From Frankia tisae (GTDB lineage Bacteria > Actinomycetota > Actinomycetes > Frankiales > Frankiaceae): a stretch of 40,928 nt of DNA. Location of the stretch: assembly GCF_025403405.1 (NCBI RefSeq), contig NZ_JANEZT010000009.1, positions 1 to 40,928 on the forward strand, given 5' to 3'. The notes beneath the pieces were generated by a model. It did not search any database. It was not told where the DNA came from and saw nothing but the letters and a program-made list of their open reading frames with translations. The number at the start of each line of letters is the position of its first letter. Within the stretch, counting starts at the first letter, position 1. Shown piece after piece: positions 1-9,365 of this stretch. Both the position numbers and the translations under genes were made by a program.

Positions 1-1060
1 GCCAGCTCTTCAGCGTGTTCACGCCGTGCTGCGCGAAGATCGGGTTGTGCGGGTCGGGCGGGGGAGCGTCGCCGATCTCGCGCAGGAGCTCCTCGGGTAG
101 GGGAACGGGTTCGAGGGTGGCGGACAGCCGCGGGCCGAAGAAGAACGCCACGGACAGCCGTTCGTGGCCCGGCGGTGGGCTGACGACCCGGTGCACCGTG
201 GCGCGGTAGTAGCCGCGGGTCGCCAGTTCGAACATCTCACCGATGTTGACGACGAAGGTTCCGGGCCTCGGGACCGCGTCGATCCAGCCGCCGGCGCCGT
301 CGGCCACCTGCAGCCCCGGGGCCGGCCCGAGCGCGTCCCCCGGTCGATCGGCAGCGCCGTCCCGGCCCTCATCGCCGGCAGCGCCGTCGCCCCCCTCGCT
401 CAGCGCCCGGACGTCGTCCTGGAGAACGAAGCTGAGGAAGCCGCCGTCCTTGTGGGAGCCGACGCCCTGGTCGTAGCCGGCGGGGTGGGCCGGGGGGGCG
501 GTCAGGTAACGGATCAGTTTCAGGTGCGAGCGGGGTTCGTCGGCGAAGGTCCGGTCGAGATGGTCGGCCGGCAGCCCCAGTGACTCGGCGAAGGCCCGGA
601 CCAGCAGGCGGGACAGCCCGCCGAGCTCGTCCATGTAGGCGAGCACGCTCGCACGCAGCTCGGGGACCTGGGCCGGCCACTGGTTGGGGCCGTCGAGGCG
701 CAGGTACGCCGGGTCGTGGGGGCCCAGTACCCGGGCCGGGCGTTCGTCGGAGATGTCGATCTGCTCGCGGATGTCGGGGTTGCCGCGGGTGATCTCGTGG
801 CCCAGGCGGGTGTAGCCGCGGAAATGCGGCGAATGGACGTTCTCGATCTCCAGCTTCGCCGCCTCGGAGAGGTGGAAGAAGCGGCGGCTGACGTCGAGCA
901 CGGCCGCGGTCCGCGCGGCGGGGATTCCGTGCCCGGTCAGGTAGAAGAAACCGGGACCGTGGCAGGCCGCGCGCAGCTGCGCGAGGAACCGCGTGCGGTC
1001 GGCGGTGCCGGCCCGGAACGGGCCGATGTCGAGGGTGGGCAGCGTACGGGCGCTGGTCAC
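1..1060 (-). CDS. 2-oxoglutarate/Fe(II)-dependent dioxygenase, isopenicillin N synthase-like (partial, 3' end off window)
   Basis: Reading starts at GTG 1060 (peptide VTSARTLPTLDIGPFRAG) after a GGGAGG ribosome site and stays open to base 1, giving 353 codons; the C-terminus lies outside the window. An N-terminal DIOX_N-like part (FFYLTGHGI, then the RRFFHLSEAAK region) is followed by the jelly-roll core. The iron ligands are visible: HKDGGFLSF gives the HxD pair near residue 225, VHRVVSP the distal His near 305, and ERLSVAFFF the RxS that binds 2-oxoglutarate. Such soluble enzymes hydroxylate, desaturate or cyclise small molecules; the substrate cannot be read from sequence. An acidic, Ala/Gly-rich stretch around residues 236-260 is a loop insertion. 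The leader peptide at 1113-1187 precedes it by 52 bp, so sulfur control is plausible. Family confidence is high, substrate unknown. Confidence 0.9.
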   Translation of the reverse strand, partial: MTSARTLPTLDIGPFRAGTADRTRFLAQLRAACHGPGFFYLTGHGIPAARTAAVLDVSRRFFHLSEAAKLEIENVHSPHFRGYTRLGHEITRGNPDIREQIDISDERPARVLGPHDPAYLRLDGPNQWPAQVPELRASVLAYMDELGGLSRLLVRAFAESLGLPADHLDRTFADEPRSHLKLIRYLTAPPAHPAGYDQGVGSHKDGGFLSFVLQDDVRALSEGGDGAAGDEGRDGAADRPGDALGPAPGLQVADGAGGWIDAVPRPGTFVVNIGEMFELATRGYYRATVHRVVSPPPGHERLSVAFFFGPRLSATLEPVPLPEELLREIGDAPPPDPHNPIFAQHGVNTLKSW

Positions 1061-1112
1061 GGTGGTTCGCCTCCCGGCGCGTCGGTGTCACTATCAGGAG
1101 CGGCGCGGGCGG

Positions 1113-1187
1113 TCAGGGACACAGCCGGCTGGCCACCTGCATGTGATCGACCGGACGGCGCCGGGTGAGCCGGATGCGCGAAGCCAC
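1113..1187 (-). CDS. Putative cysteine-responsive leader peptide (24 aa) upstream of the dioxygenase
   Basis: GTG 1187 to TGA 1113 encodes 24 residues ending RRRPVDHMQVASRLCP. This matches the pattern of short actinobacterial leader peptides found ahead of sulfur-metabolism genes: a basic run, (H/P)VD, xx(R/Q)VAS, then Leu-Cys at or near the end. Known examples are thought to couple translation through the Cys codon to expression of the gene behind. Here the TGT codon is followed by only one more codon and the stop. The dioxygenase start lies 52 bp downstream on the same strand. Two further peptides of the same type occur in this window, which makes chance unlikely. The start codon is the least certain part. 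Confidence 0.75.
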   Translation of the reverse strand: MASRIRLTRRRPVDHMQVASRLCP

Positions 1188-1680
1188 CCCGCCACTGTGC
1201 CAGGCGGGGGCACGCTCCGGGTGGCGTCCGGTCGAGCGTGGCCCAGACGTTCCCGGGCGTTCTGTGCACCTCTGGACCGATCGCCACGCACCTGGTTACA
1301 GTCAGGCTGTGGGAACTGGGCGGCCGCCACGGCCGGCGATTCTGGACGCGTTCTGGAATTCCCGTCGCGCGCACCACTTCGACCAGGTCTGTTGTTGATC
1401 AACCAGATCTTTTGTTGATCAACGTCTGACGGCGGCCTTCTCCGGGCCGGTCGCCAGCCGCCCCCGGCTCGGTGCACCAACGCCGTCTCCATAACCGTTC
1501 CCGCCACCCCCATCGCCACCCGCCACCTCGACGGGCGCGTCCTCGCTGGATGGCGGCGCCGGCAGGCGGGGCGCATTCTCGACGCGGCCGTTCCCGGCCC
1601 GCCGCCTGAATCCTTCCGGTCGCCGGGCGCTGACTTCCGCGCGCCCGCCGGCATCATTGCTGCCTCGCAAAGGGCGCTTC
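1188..1680. promoter_or_regulatory. Divergent intergenic control region
   Basis: This is the gap between the minus-strand leader peptide and the plus-strand transport operon. It holds the tandem 20-bp repeat at 1382-1423. A 29-codon plus-strand frame, GTG 1309 to TGA 1398, ends AHHFDQVCC and may be a degenerate leader. No full gene is supported; longer frames here have shadow-like composition rich in Arg and Pro. Confidence 0.55.
1382..1423. repeat. Tandem 20-bp direct repeat with two perfect GTTGATCAAC palindromes
   Basis: Positions 1382-1401 and 1402-1421 match at 18 of 20 bases. Each copy supplies most of a perfect 10-bp palindrome, GTTGATCAAC, at 1394-1403 and 1414-1423. The centre-to-centre distance is exactly 20 bp, about two helical turns, as expected for cooperative binding of two regulator dimers on one face of DNA. 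It lies between divergent genes, about 260 bp before the binding-protein gene and about 360 bp before the dioxygenase. No cognate regulator is identifiable. Confidence 0.7.
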
Positions 1681-3213
1681 ATGAGAATCAGAACTCTCGC
1701 CGCCACCGTCGCCGTCGCAGGTCTGGCCCTGGCGGCCTGTGGGTCGGACGGCGGCGGTAGTGGTGGTAGCGGTAGTGGCGGCGGGTCGGCGTCGACCGGC
1801 GGTCGCGCCAATCCCGACGCCACCGTCACCATCGGTGCCGTCCTCGAACCGACGAGCCTCGACATCACCCGGGCCAGCGGGGTCGCCGTCGGCCAGATCC
1901 TGCTCGGCAACGTGTACGAGGGGCTGCTGAAACGGGATCAGAAAGGCGTCGTGAGCCCGGCGCTCGCGACGGCCTACCGGATCTCTCCGGACGGGCGCAC
2001 GTACACGTTCACCCTCGCGGACAACGCCGCCTTCCAGGACGGCGCCCCGGTGCGCGCCGCGGACGTGGTGTCGTCGCTGACCCAGGTGATCGCCCCGAAC
2101 TCGACGAACCCGCACGCCAGCGACCTGGCCTCCATCTCCGCGGTCAGCAGCCCCGACGCGCACACGGTGGTGCTGACTCTGAAGGAGCGCGACAGCGGGC
2201 TGCTGTTCAACCTGACCGGCCCGGCCGGCGTCATCGTGCGCCAGAGCGCCACCGGCCTCGACGGTCGTCCCGACGGCACCGGGCCGTTCCGCTTCGACTC
2301 CTGGCGGCGCGGCGACAGCATCACGCTCGTGCGCAACGACGCCTACCGGGGGCCGAAGGCCAAGGTCGCCCGGGTGGTCTTCCGCTACCTCACCGACACG
2401 AACGCGCAGAACAACGCGGTGCGCACCGGTCAGGTCGACGTCGGCGTGATCTCCGACAACGACCTGGTCGACACCTACCGGGGCAACCCGAAGTTCGTCG
2501 TCGCCGAGGGCACGACCACCGACAAGTTCACCCTGGCGTTCAACCAGGACCGCGGGCCGCTGGCCGATGTCCGGGTCCGCCGCGCGATCCGCCAGGGCAT
2601 CGACAAGGACGGCCTGATCAAGGTGCTCGGCGCCGGGACCCGGATCGGCTCGCCCGTGCCGCCGTTGGACCCCTGGTACGAGGACCTCACGAATATCGAC
2701 CGGTACGATCCCGCGGGTGCCCGCCGGCTGCTCGCGCAGGCGGGGCACGGCGGCGGGCTGCGCCTCGGCCTCACCATCCCGAACATCTACCCGCCGAGCA
2801 TCGGCGACTACGTCACCTCGCAGCTACGCGAGATCGGCGTCACCGTCGAGGTGCGCCGCGTCGAGTTCCCCGCCTGGCTCACCGGCGTCTACACCAAGCA
2901 CGACTACGACCTGAGCATCGTCGACCACGCCGAGGCGCGGGACCTCGCCTTCTACGTCAAGCCCGGCTACTACTTCGGCGACCGTTCCCCGCAGGCCCGC
3001 GATCTCGCGAAGGCCGGTGCCACCGCCGCCTCCGACGCCGACCGCAACACGGCCCTGCGCGGCCTCGCCCGCCGCTACTCGGAGGACGCCATCGCCGACT
3101 GGCTGCTGCTCGGCAAGGCGCGGCAGGTCGCCCGGGTCGGCGTCACCGGCTACCCGACCGACGACGTCTCCGCGGTCTACGACCTGTCGAAGATCGAGGT
3201 GTTGAAGTCTTGA
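1681..3213 (+). CDS. ABC transporter substrate-binding lipoprotein, peptide/nickel family 5 (SBP_bac_5)
   Basis: The 510-aa product is the extracellular ligand-binding lipoprotein of an importer. ATG 1681 was chosen because it starts a clean lipoprotein signal: MRIRT, a hydrophobic run, then LAAC with the lipidated Cys at residue 20. A TTG 24 bp upstream would only add a charged extension. A Gly/Ser linker (residues 22-40) joins the family-5 fold: TVTIGAVLEPTSLD, then YTFTLADNAAFQDGAPVRAADVV (the typical F-DG-P-A-DV block), GTGPFRF, and YDPAGARRLLAQAG near the C-terminus. It is the first gene of an operon continuing through two permeases, two ATPases and three flavin oxidoreductases, so its ligand is probably an organosulfur compound or peptide-like conjugate rather than bulk peptides. 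That substrate guess is context only. Confidence 0.93.
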   Translation: MRIRTLAATVAVAGLALAACGSDGGGSGGSGSGGGSASTGGRANPDATVTIGAVLEPTSLDITRASGVAVGQILLGNVYEGLLKRDQKGVVSPALATAYRISPDGRTYTFTLADNAAFQDGAPVRAADVVSSLTQVIAPNSTNPHASDLASISAVSSPDAHTVVLTLKERDSGLLFNLTGPAGVIVRQSATGLDGRPDGTGPFRFDSWRRGDSITLVRNDAYRGPKAKVARVVFRYLTDTNAQNNAVRTGQVDVGVISDNDLVDTYRGNPKFVVAEGTTTDKFTLAFNQDRGPLADVRVRRAIRQGIDKDGLIKVLGAGTRIGSPVPPLDPWYEDLTNIDRYDPAGARRLLAQAGHGGGLRLGLTIPNIYPPSIGDYVTSQLREIGVTVEVRRVEFPAWLTGVYTKHDYDLSIVDHAEARDLAFYVKPGYYFGDRSPQARDLAKAGATAASDADRNTALRGLARRYSEDAIADWLLLGKARQVARVGVTGYPTDDVSAVYDLSKIEVLKS

Positions 3214-3225
3214 CCCGCCCGGTCG

Positions 3226-3251
3226 GCGGCTGCCCCGGCCGGGGCAGCCGC
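3226..3251 (+). promoter_or_regulatory. 26-bp perfect GC palindrome between binding protein and permease genes
   Basis: Positions 3226-3238 are exactly complementary to 3239-3251 (GCGGCTGCCCCGG and its mirror), so the transcript can form a very stable hairpin 12 bp after the binding-protein stop. There is no T-run. In importer operons such hairpins commonly protect the upstream message or partly terminate transcription, giving more binding protein than membrane subunits. That role is inferred here. Confidence 0.7.
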
Positions 3252-3277
3252 GGCAGCCGGGCCGGGGCGGCGCGTCG

Positions 3278-4228
3278 ATGGCGGTGATCATCCTGCGGCG
3301 CCTGGGTCTGCTGGTGGTCTCGCTGTTCGTTGCCAGCCTGCTCGTGTTCGCGCTGCTGCGGCTGCTGCCCGGCGACGTCGCCGACGTGCTGGCCGGGACG
3401 TCCGCCTCGCCCGACCAGGTGCTGCGGATCCGCCACGAGATCGGCGCCGACCGGTCCCTGCCCGCGCAGTACCTGGACTGGATGGGCGGCGTGCTGACCG
3501 GGGACTTCGGGGTCTCGGCGCTCAGCGGCGCCTCGGTGTCGGCGGAGCTCTCCGAGAAGCTGAGGGTGACCGCCCCGCTCGTCGGGGGCGCCACCCTGCT
3601 GGCGCTCGCGGTCGCCGTGCCGCTGGGCATCCTCGCCGCGGCACGCCACCGGCGGGCGTCCGGGGTCGCCCTGTCGGCGCTGAGCCAGCTCGGCCTCGCT
3701 GTCCCGGCCTTCTGGATCGGGCTGATGCTGATCACGGTGTTCGCGGTCGACTGGCGACTGCTGCCCGCCGGCGGGTTCCCCACCGACGGCTGGGCTGATC
3801 CGGTCGCGGCCGCGCGCAGCCTCGTGCTGCCCGCGGTCACCCTGGCGGTGGTCGAGGCTGCGGTGCTGCTGCGCTTCGTCCGCTCGGCGACCCTGGAGGT
3901 GCTGAACGCCGACTTCATCCGGACCGCCCGGGCGAAGGGCCTCACGCGCGGCCAGGCCCTTCGCCGCCACGGCCTGCGCAACGCGGCCCTGCCGGTGGTG
4001 TCGATTCTCGGCGTGGAGTTCGCGACGTTGCTGCTCGGCGCCGTCATCGTCGAGAACGTGTTCGCGCTGCCCGGGCTTGGCCAGATGCTCGTCGCCGACA
4101 TCGGCAACCGTGACCTGGTGAAGGTCCAGGGCACGGTGCTGCTGGTCACCGCGGCCGTGCTCGTCGTCGGCTTCGGCGTCGACCTCGCGAACCGGCTGCT
4201 CGACCCGCGGTTGCGGAGCGCCCGTTGA
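3278..4228 (+). CDS. ABC transporter permease, DppB/OppB type
   Basis: The 316-aa integral membrane subunit begins MAVIILRRLGLLVVSL, the usual short cytoplasmic start and first helix of DppB-type permeases. The conserved periplasmic block follows (LLPGDVADVLAG, then PAQYLDWMGGVLTGDFG). The binding-protein-dependent transport domain covers about residues 95-310. The EAA loop that docks the ATPase reads ADFIRTARAKGLTRGQALRRHGLRNA near residues 210-235. Length is normal. The stop overlaps the TTG start of the next gene by 4 bp, showing translational coupling. It pairs with the downstream DppC-type permease to make the transmembrane channel. Confidence 0.93.
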   Translation: MAVIILRRLGLLVVSLFVASLLVFALLRLLPGDVADVLAGTSASPDQVLRIRHEIGADRSLPAQYLDWMGGVLTGDFGVSALSGASVSAELSEKLRVTAPLVGGATLLALAVAVPLGILAAARHRRASGVALSALSQLGLAVPAFWIGLMLITVFAVDWRLLPAGGFPTDGWADPVAAARSLVLPAVTLAVVEAAVLLRFVRSATLEVLNADFIRTARAKGLTRGQALRRHGLRNAALPVVSILGVEFATLLLGAVIVENVFALPGLGQMLVADIGNRDLVKVQGTVLLVTAAVLVVGFGVDLANRLLDPRLRSAR

Positions 4229-5106
4229 CCGGGTCGGTGCGGGCGCTGGCCCGCGGCGTGTGGGGCAGCCGGTCCGGTCGGCTCGGCGCGGTCCTGTCCG
4301 GGCTCGTCGTCGTCGCGGCCGCCGTGTCGCTGGTCTGGACGCCCTACGACCCGACCCGGGTGGACCCGGCGGCGTCCTGGGCGCCGGTCGGGACCGCCCA
4401 CTGGTTCGGCGCCGACCGGCTCGGCCGGGACCTGTTCAGCCAGGTTCTCGTCGGTGCGCGCACCACCCTGGCGGTCGCGGTGGCGGCCACCGCGATCGCC
4501 GCGGTCGTCGGGGTGGGGCTCGCGCTGCTGGCGACCCTGCCACCGCGCCTGGTCGCCGAGGGGGTCGCCCACCTCGTCGACGTGCTGCTGGCGTTCCCGG
4601 TGCTGCTGCTCGCCATGGTGCTCGCGGCCGTGTACGGCGGCTCGCGCTGGACCGCGATCGTCGCCATCGGCGTCGGGGCGGGCATCGGGCTGGGCCGGGT
4701 CACCCGTGGCGAGGTCCGCCGGGTGCTGGGCGCCGACTACGTGCTCGCCGCGCGGGCCGCCGGCGCCGGCACCGGCCGGATCGTGCGCCGCCACGTGCTG
4801 CCGAACATCGCGCCGACGGTGTGGGTCCAGCTCTCGCTCATCCTCGGCCTGTCCGTGCTGACCGAGGCGGCGCTGTCCTACCTGGGCTTCGGCACCCCGC
4901 CGCCGACCCCGTCCTGGGGGCGGACGCTCGCCGAGCTCCAGCCGTACCTCACCCTGCGCCCACTGACGCTGCTGTGGCCCGGCCTCGCGGTCGTGCTGAC
5001 GGTCCTCGGCTTCAACCTGCTCGGGGACGGCCTGCGCGAGGCCGGCGACCCGCGGCTGCGCGAGCGGGCGGTCGAGCGCTCGGCCGAGCGGGCGGGCCAG
5101 ACATGA
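4225..5106 (+). CDS. ABC transporter permease, DppC/OppC type
   Basis: The 293-aa permease partners the DppB-type subunit. TTG 4225 overlaps the upstream stop; GTG 4237 is an alternative start. The C-type signature is present: one N-terminal helix, then HWFGADRLGRDLFSQVLVGART (close to the family G-D-LGRD-S-R block), a multi-helix core, and an EAA loop ADYVLAARAAGAGTGRIVRRHVLPN at about residues 170-194. The family motif LSYLGFGTPPPTPSWG follows near residue 218. Its stop overlaps the ATG of the first ATPase (ATGA). Family assignment is secure; transported compound unknown. Confidence 0.92.
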   Translation: MTGSVRALARGVWGSRSGRLGAVLSGLVVVAAAVSLVWTPYDPTRVDPAASWAPVGTAHWFGADRLGRDLFSQVLVGARTTLAVAVAATAIAAVVGVGLALLATLPPRLVAEGVAHLVDVLLAFPVLLLAMVLAAVYGGSRWTAIVAIGVGAGIGLGRVTRGEVRRVLGADYVLAARAAGAGTGRIVRRHVLPNIAPTVWVQLSLILGLSVLTEAALSYLGFGTPPPTPSWGRTLAELQPYLTLRPLTLLWPGLAVVLTVLGFNLLGDGLREAGDPRLRERAVERSAERAGQT

Positions 5107-5926
5107 CGGCCGATGTGGCGTTGCTGGAGGTGACCGACCTGCGGGTGCGTTTCGGCGGCGTCGATGTGGTGGACGGTGTCAGCTTCGCCCTGGCCGCGGG
5201 CGAACGGGTGGGGCTCATCGGCGAGTCCGGGTCGGGCAAGTCGCTGACCGCGCTCGCCGTTCTCGGCCTGCTGCCCCCGGGGGCGCGCGTCACCGGCAGC
5301 GCCCGCCTGCACGGCCGCGAGCTGCTCGGCGGCTCCGACCGGGAGCTGTCCCGGCTGCGTGGCCGCGAGCTCGCGATGATCTTCCAGGAGCCGTCGACCG
5401 CGCTCAACCCGCTGATGCGGGTCGGCCGTCAGATCTCCGAACCTCTACGACTGCACCGCGGGTACTCCCGCACAGCGGCGGCGACCGCCGCGGTGGAATT
5501 CGCCGCGGCGGTCGGGCTGCCGGACCCGCAGCGGCTCGTCCGGTCCTACCCGCACGAGCTCTCCGGCGGCCAGCGCCAACGGGTCTGCATCGCCGCGGCG
5601 CTGGCGTGCCGGCCGGCGCTGCTGATCGCGGACGAGCCGACGACGGCGCTCGACGTCACCGTCCAGGCCGAGATCCTCGCCCTGCTCGGCCGGCTCGTCT
5701 CCGAGGCCGGCACCGCTCTGCTGTTCATCACCCACGACCTGGCGGTGGTCGCCGCGGTGACCCGCCGGCTCGCCGTGCTGCGCCACGGCCGGGTCGTGGA
5801 GACCGGCGCGACCGACGACGTGCTGCGCGCCCCCGCCGACCCGCACACCCGCGAGCTGCTGGCGGCGGCCCGGCTCACCCAGTGGGATCTTCCGACCGCC
5901 GAATCCGCGGCGGCGAGGACGAGCCC

Positions 5927-5930
<4 letters not shown>
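5103..5930 (+). CDS. ABC transporter ATP-binding protein, DppD/OppD type
   Basis: The 275-aa cytoplasmic ATPase energises the importer. ATG 5103 overlaps the previous TGA. Motifs in order: Walker A GESGSGKS (about residues 39-46), Q-loop [11 protein letters not shown] (about 92), signature LSGGQRQR (about 152), Walker [13 protein letters not shown] (about 172) and H-loop ITHD (about 210). It is about 50 residues shorter than many DppD proteins, because the C-terminal Cys-rich oligopeptide-transporter extension is mostly missing; it ends soon after [10 protein letters not shown]. The GTGA overlap with the next ATPase indicates co-translation, and the two probably act as a heterodimer. Confidence 0.93.
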
Positions 5931-6784
<854 letters not shown>

Positions 6785-6858
6785 CCGGGCAGGCCGCCTG
6801 ACCCGACGGGAGCCGCCCGACCCAATGAGAGCCGCCCGACCCGGAGAGAAGGGACACG

Positions 6859-7992
6859 ATGACCGTACCCGGCGGACCCGGCCCGTTCAGGCTGGGCTTC
6901 CTGACCCATGTGCACGGCCGCGGACGGCCGGTCGGCGCCGTCTACCGCGAGCTGGTGGAGTTGTTCGTCGCCGGCGAGGAGCTCGGGTTCGACGGCGGCT
7001 GGCTCGCCCAGCATCACTTCTCGCCCGACTACGGTCGCCTGCCGTCGCCGCTGCTGCTGCTCGCCGCGGCCGCCCAGGCGACCCGGCGCATCGAGCTGGG
7101 CACCGCCGTCGTCGTCCTGCCGCTGGAGGACCCGATCCGCCTCGCCGAGGACGCCGCCGTCCTCGACGCGCTCAGCGGCGGTCGCCTGCAGCTCGGGCTC
7201 GGCACCGGCGGCCCGAGTGCCCCCGCCTTCGGCGCCTTCGGGCGCGACGCCGCCCGGCGCCGGGAGCTGTTCGCCGAGGCTCGCGCCCGGCTACGGGAGC
7301 TGCTCGCCGGCGAGCAGATCACCGGGACCGACGGGCTGCGGCTGCATCCGCCCGCGCCGACCCTCACCAGCCGGTTCTGGGACTCGACGACGAACGCCGA
7401 CGGGGCGCGGGCGGCGGCACGGGCCGGCGACGGGCTGCTGCTGGGCATCGGCCCGGCGGCTTCCGCGCAGCGTCCCCTCGCCGACGCCTACCTGGCCGCC
7501 CATCTGGCCGCCCATCTGGCCGCCCACCGGGCTGTCCACCCGGCTGTCCACCTGGCTGCCCGGCCGGTGCCCGCGGGGGCGCGGCTCGCCGTCTCGCACG
7601 GGGTGTTCCCGGGGCCGGACCGGCTGACCGCCCGGGTGGACCTGGCCCCCGACATCGCCCGGTTCCGCCCCTACCTGGGGCACTTCGGTTTTTCCCCCGA
7701 CCTCGACGACGGCGCCGCACTCGACGCGATGAACGTCCACCACGGCCCGGTCGGCGTGGTGATCCACAGTCTCGCGACCAACCCCGTCGGCCCCACCGCC
7801 GTGTCGTACTTCATCGCCGCGGTGCAGGGTGAGACCGGTGCGGCGGCCGATCTCGACGCGACGCTGCGCCGCATGGAGCTCATCGCCACCGAGATCGCCC
7901 CGGCACTGGGCTGGCGGCCCGCGGCCACACCCGTGCACGCACCCGTGCCCGACAGGCCGACTCCGATCGGCCCGGAGAGGAACAGTAGATGA
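6859..7992 (+). CDS. Luciferase-like (LLM class) flavin-dependent oxidoreductase
   Basis: The 377-aa soluble enzyme has an LLM TIM-barrel: LGFLTHVHG at the first strand, [12 protein letters not shown], then [41 protein letters not shown], the classical flavin-binding block split here over residues 75-115. A GAGAAGGGA ribosome site precedes ATG 6859. Residues about 213-235 are an Ala/His-rich run made of imperfect 12-bp repeats (7494-7560), a local expansion inside the barrel. The stop overlaps the next monooxygenase (ATGA). In context it probably processes or detoxifies the compound imported by the upstream transporter, together with the two NtaA-type enzymes. Cofactor (FMNH2 or F420H2) is undecided. 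Confidence 0.87.
   Translation: MTVPGGPGPFRLGFLTHVHGRGRPVGAVYRELVELFVAGEELGFDGGWLAQHHFSPDYGRLPSPLLLLAAAAQATRRIELGTAVVVLPLEDPIRLAEDAAVLDALSGGRLQLGLGTGGPSAPAFGAFGRDAARRRELFAEARARLRELLAGEQITGTDGLRLHPPAPTLTSRFWDSTTNADGARAAARAGDGLLLGIGPAASAQRPLADAYLAAHLAAHLAAHRAVHPAVHLAARPVPAGARLAVSHGVFPGPDRLTARVDLAPDIARFRPYLGHFGFSPDLDDGAALDAMNVHHGPVGVVIHSLATNPVGPTAVSYFIAAVQGETGAAADLDATLRRMELIATEIAPALGWRPAATPVHAPVPDRPTPIGPERNSR
7494..7560 (+). repeat. Imperfect 12-bp tandem repeats inside the LLM gene
   Basis: About five consecutive 12-bp units of the form GCC-GCC-CAT-CTG, drifting to GCT-GTC-CAC-CNG, encode an Ala/Val/His/Leu-rich stretch. Unit length is a multiple of three, so copy-number change keeps the frame. 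Confidence 0.7.
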
Positions 7993-9365
7993 CCACCACC
8001 CGCAATGGCCGTGGGCGGCGGATGCTGGCGTTCGGTGCCGTGCTGCAGGGCGCCGGCGGTCACATCGCCGGCTGGCGCCATCCGCTGTCGCCGCCCGACG
8101 GCGGGCTCGACCTCGCCCATCACATCCGGGTCGCGCAGACGCTGGAGCGCGGCACCTTCGACGTCGTGTTCGTCGCCGACCTCCTCGCGGTCTCGGGCGC
8201 GCACCTGGACTCGCTGCCCCGTACCGCCCGGTCGAACACGTTCGAACCCCTGACCCTGCTGGCCGCGCTGTCCACGGTGACCGAGCGGATCGGCCTGGTC
8301 GGCACGGCCAGCACGACCTACAACGAGCCGTTCCACGTCGCCCGCAAGTTCGCCTCGCTCGACCATCTGTCCGCCGGCCGCGCCGGCTGGAACGTGGTGA
8401 CCTCGGTGAGCCCGCGGGAGGCCGCGAACTTCGGGCGGGACACCCACCTCGAACACGGCCTGCGGTACAGGCGTGCCGCGGAGTTCGTCGACGTCGTCCG
8501 CGCGCTGTGGGACAGCTTCGACGACGGCGCCGTGCTGCGGGACGCCGCCGCGGGCCGCTACTACGACCCCGCCGGCCTGCACACCCCGCATCACCGCGGC
8601 GAGCACTTCACCGTGCGCGGGCCACTGAGCATCTCCCGCCCGCCGCAGGGCCACCCGGTCATCTTCCAGGCCGGTTCGTCCGAGGCGGGCAAGGACTTCG
8701 CCGCCCGCGACGGCGAGGTGGTGTTCACCGCGCAGCGCGAGCTGGCCGGCGCGCAGCGGTTCTACGCCGACGTGAAGGCGCGGGCCGCGGCGCGGGGGCG
8801 CAACCCCGACCATCTGCTGGTCTGGCCGGTCCTCGCGCCGATCGTCGCCGACACCGAGGCCGCCGCCCGCGCACGGCGCGACGAGCTGCTGGATCTCATC
8901 CATGACGACGTGGCCCGCCGCCTCGTCCAGGACACCGTCGGCGACCTGGACCTGTCCGGCTATTCGCTGGACGGGCCGCTGCCCGAGATCGGCGAGACGA
9001 ACGGCAGCCGCAGCCGCCAGGAGCAGATGGTCGGCCTCGCCCGCGGCGAGAACCTGACGATCCGGGAGCTCGCCCGGCGGTCCTCGGGCGGCGGCATGAT
9101 CACCGGCACGCCGGAGACGATCGCCGACCATATCGAGGAATGGTTCACCGGGCGCGGCGCGGACGGCTTCAACGTCGGCTTCCCCTACCTGCCCGGCGCC
9201 GCCGAGGACTTCGTCGACCACGTCGTGCCGGAGCTACGCCGCCGGGGCCTGTTCCGCGAGTCCTACACCGAGACCACGCTGCGGGGGCATCTCGGCCTGC
9301 CGCGGCCGGGCGCGCGGGACCGCGCCGAGCCCGGTGCCGAAACGAGCAAGGCGGGAGCCCGATGA
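7989..9365 (+). CDS. FMNH2-dependent monooxygenase, NtaA/SnaA/DszA family
   Basis: The 458-aa protein belongs to the family containing nitrilotriacetate monooxygenase, pristinamycin synthase SnaA and the DszA sulfone monooxygenase. These use reduced FMN from a partner reductase. Family marks: AFGAVLQGAGGHIAGWRHP, RGTFDVVFVADLL, LVGTASTTYNEPFHVARKFASLDHLSAGRAGWNVVTS split over residues 100-140, DSFDDGAVL, then RPPQGHPVIFQAGSSEAGKDFAA, and GTPETIADHIEEWF near the C-terminus. ATG 7989 and the next gene's ATG 9362 both overlap upstream stops. No flavin reductase gene is in the window, so reduced flavin must come from elsewhere. Position behind an importer and near ssuD suggests C-S or C-N bond cleavage of an imported nutrient. 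Confidence 0.92.
   Translation: MTTTRNGRGRRMLAFGAVLQGAGGHIAGWRHPLSPPDGGLDLAHHIRVAQTLERGTFDVVFVADLLAVSGAHLDSLPRTARSNTFEPLTLLAALSTVTERIGLVGTASTTYNEPFHVARKFASLDHLSAGRAGWNVVTSVSPREAANFGRDTHLEHGLRYRRAAEFVDVVRALWDSFDDGAVLRDAAAGRYYDPAGLHTPHHRGEHFTVRGPLSISRPPQGHPVIFQAGSSEAGKDFAARDGEVVFTAQRELAGAQRFYADVKARAAARGRNPDHLLVWPVLAPIVADTEAAARARRDELLDLIHDDVARRLVQDTVGDLDLSGYSLDGPLPEIGETNGSRSRQEQMVGLARGENLTIRELARRSSGGGMITGTPETIADHIEEWFTGRGADGFNVGFPYLPGAAEDFVDHVVPELRRRGLFRESYTETTLRGHLGLPRPGARDRAEPGAETSKAGAR

Noticed and set aside
369-1091. 240-codon minus-strand open frame at the left edge
   Set aside because: It is Arg/Pro-rich shadow in a different frame. The true gene runs in the frame from GTG 1060, where HxD, distal His and RxS motifs are found.
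1540-1600. Plus-strand TRHLDGRVLAGW resembling a sulfur leader peptide
   Set aside because: No nearby stop and no terminal Cys; the frame continues through to the next gene, so the resemblance is probably chance.
2824-4794. 656-codon minus-strand open frame opposite the importer genes
   Set aside because: Composition is typical of an antisense shadow in very GC-rich DNA, and the plus strand encodes clear permease motifs over the same bases.
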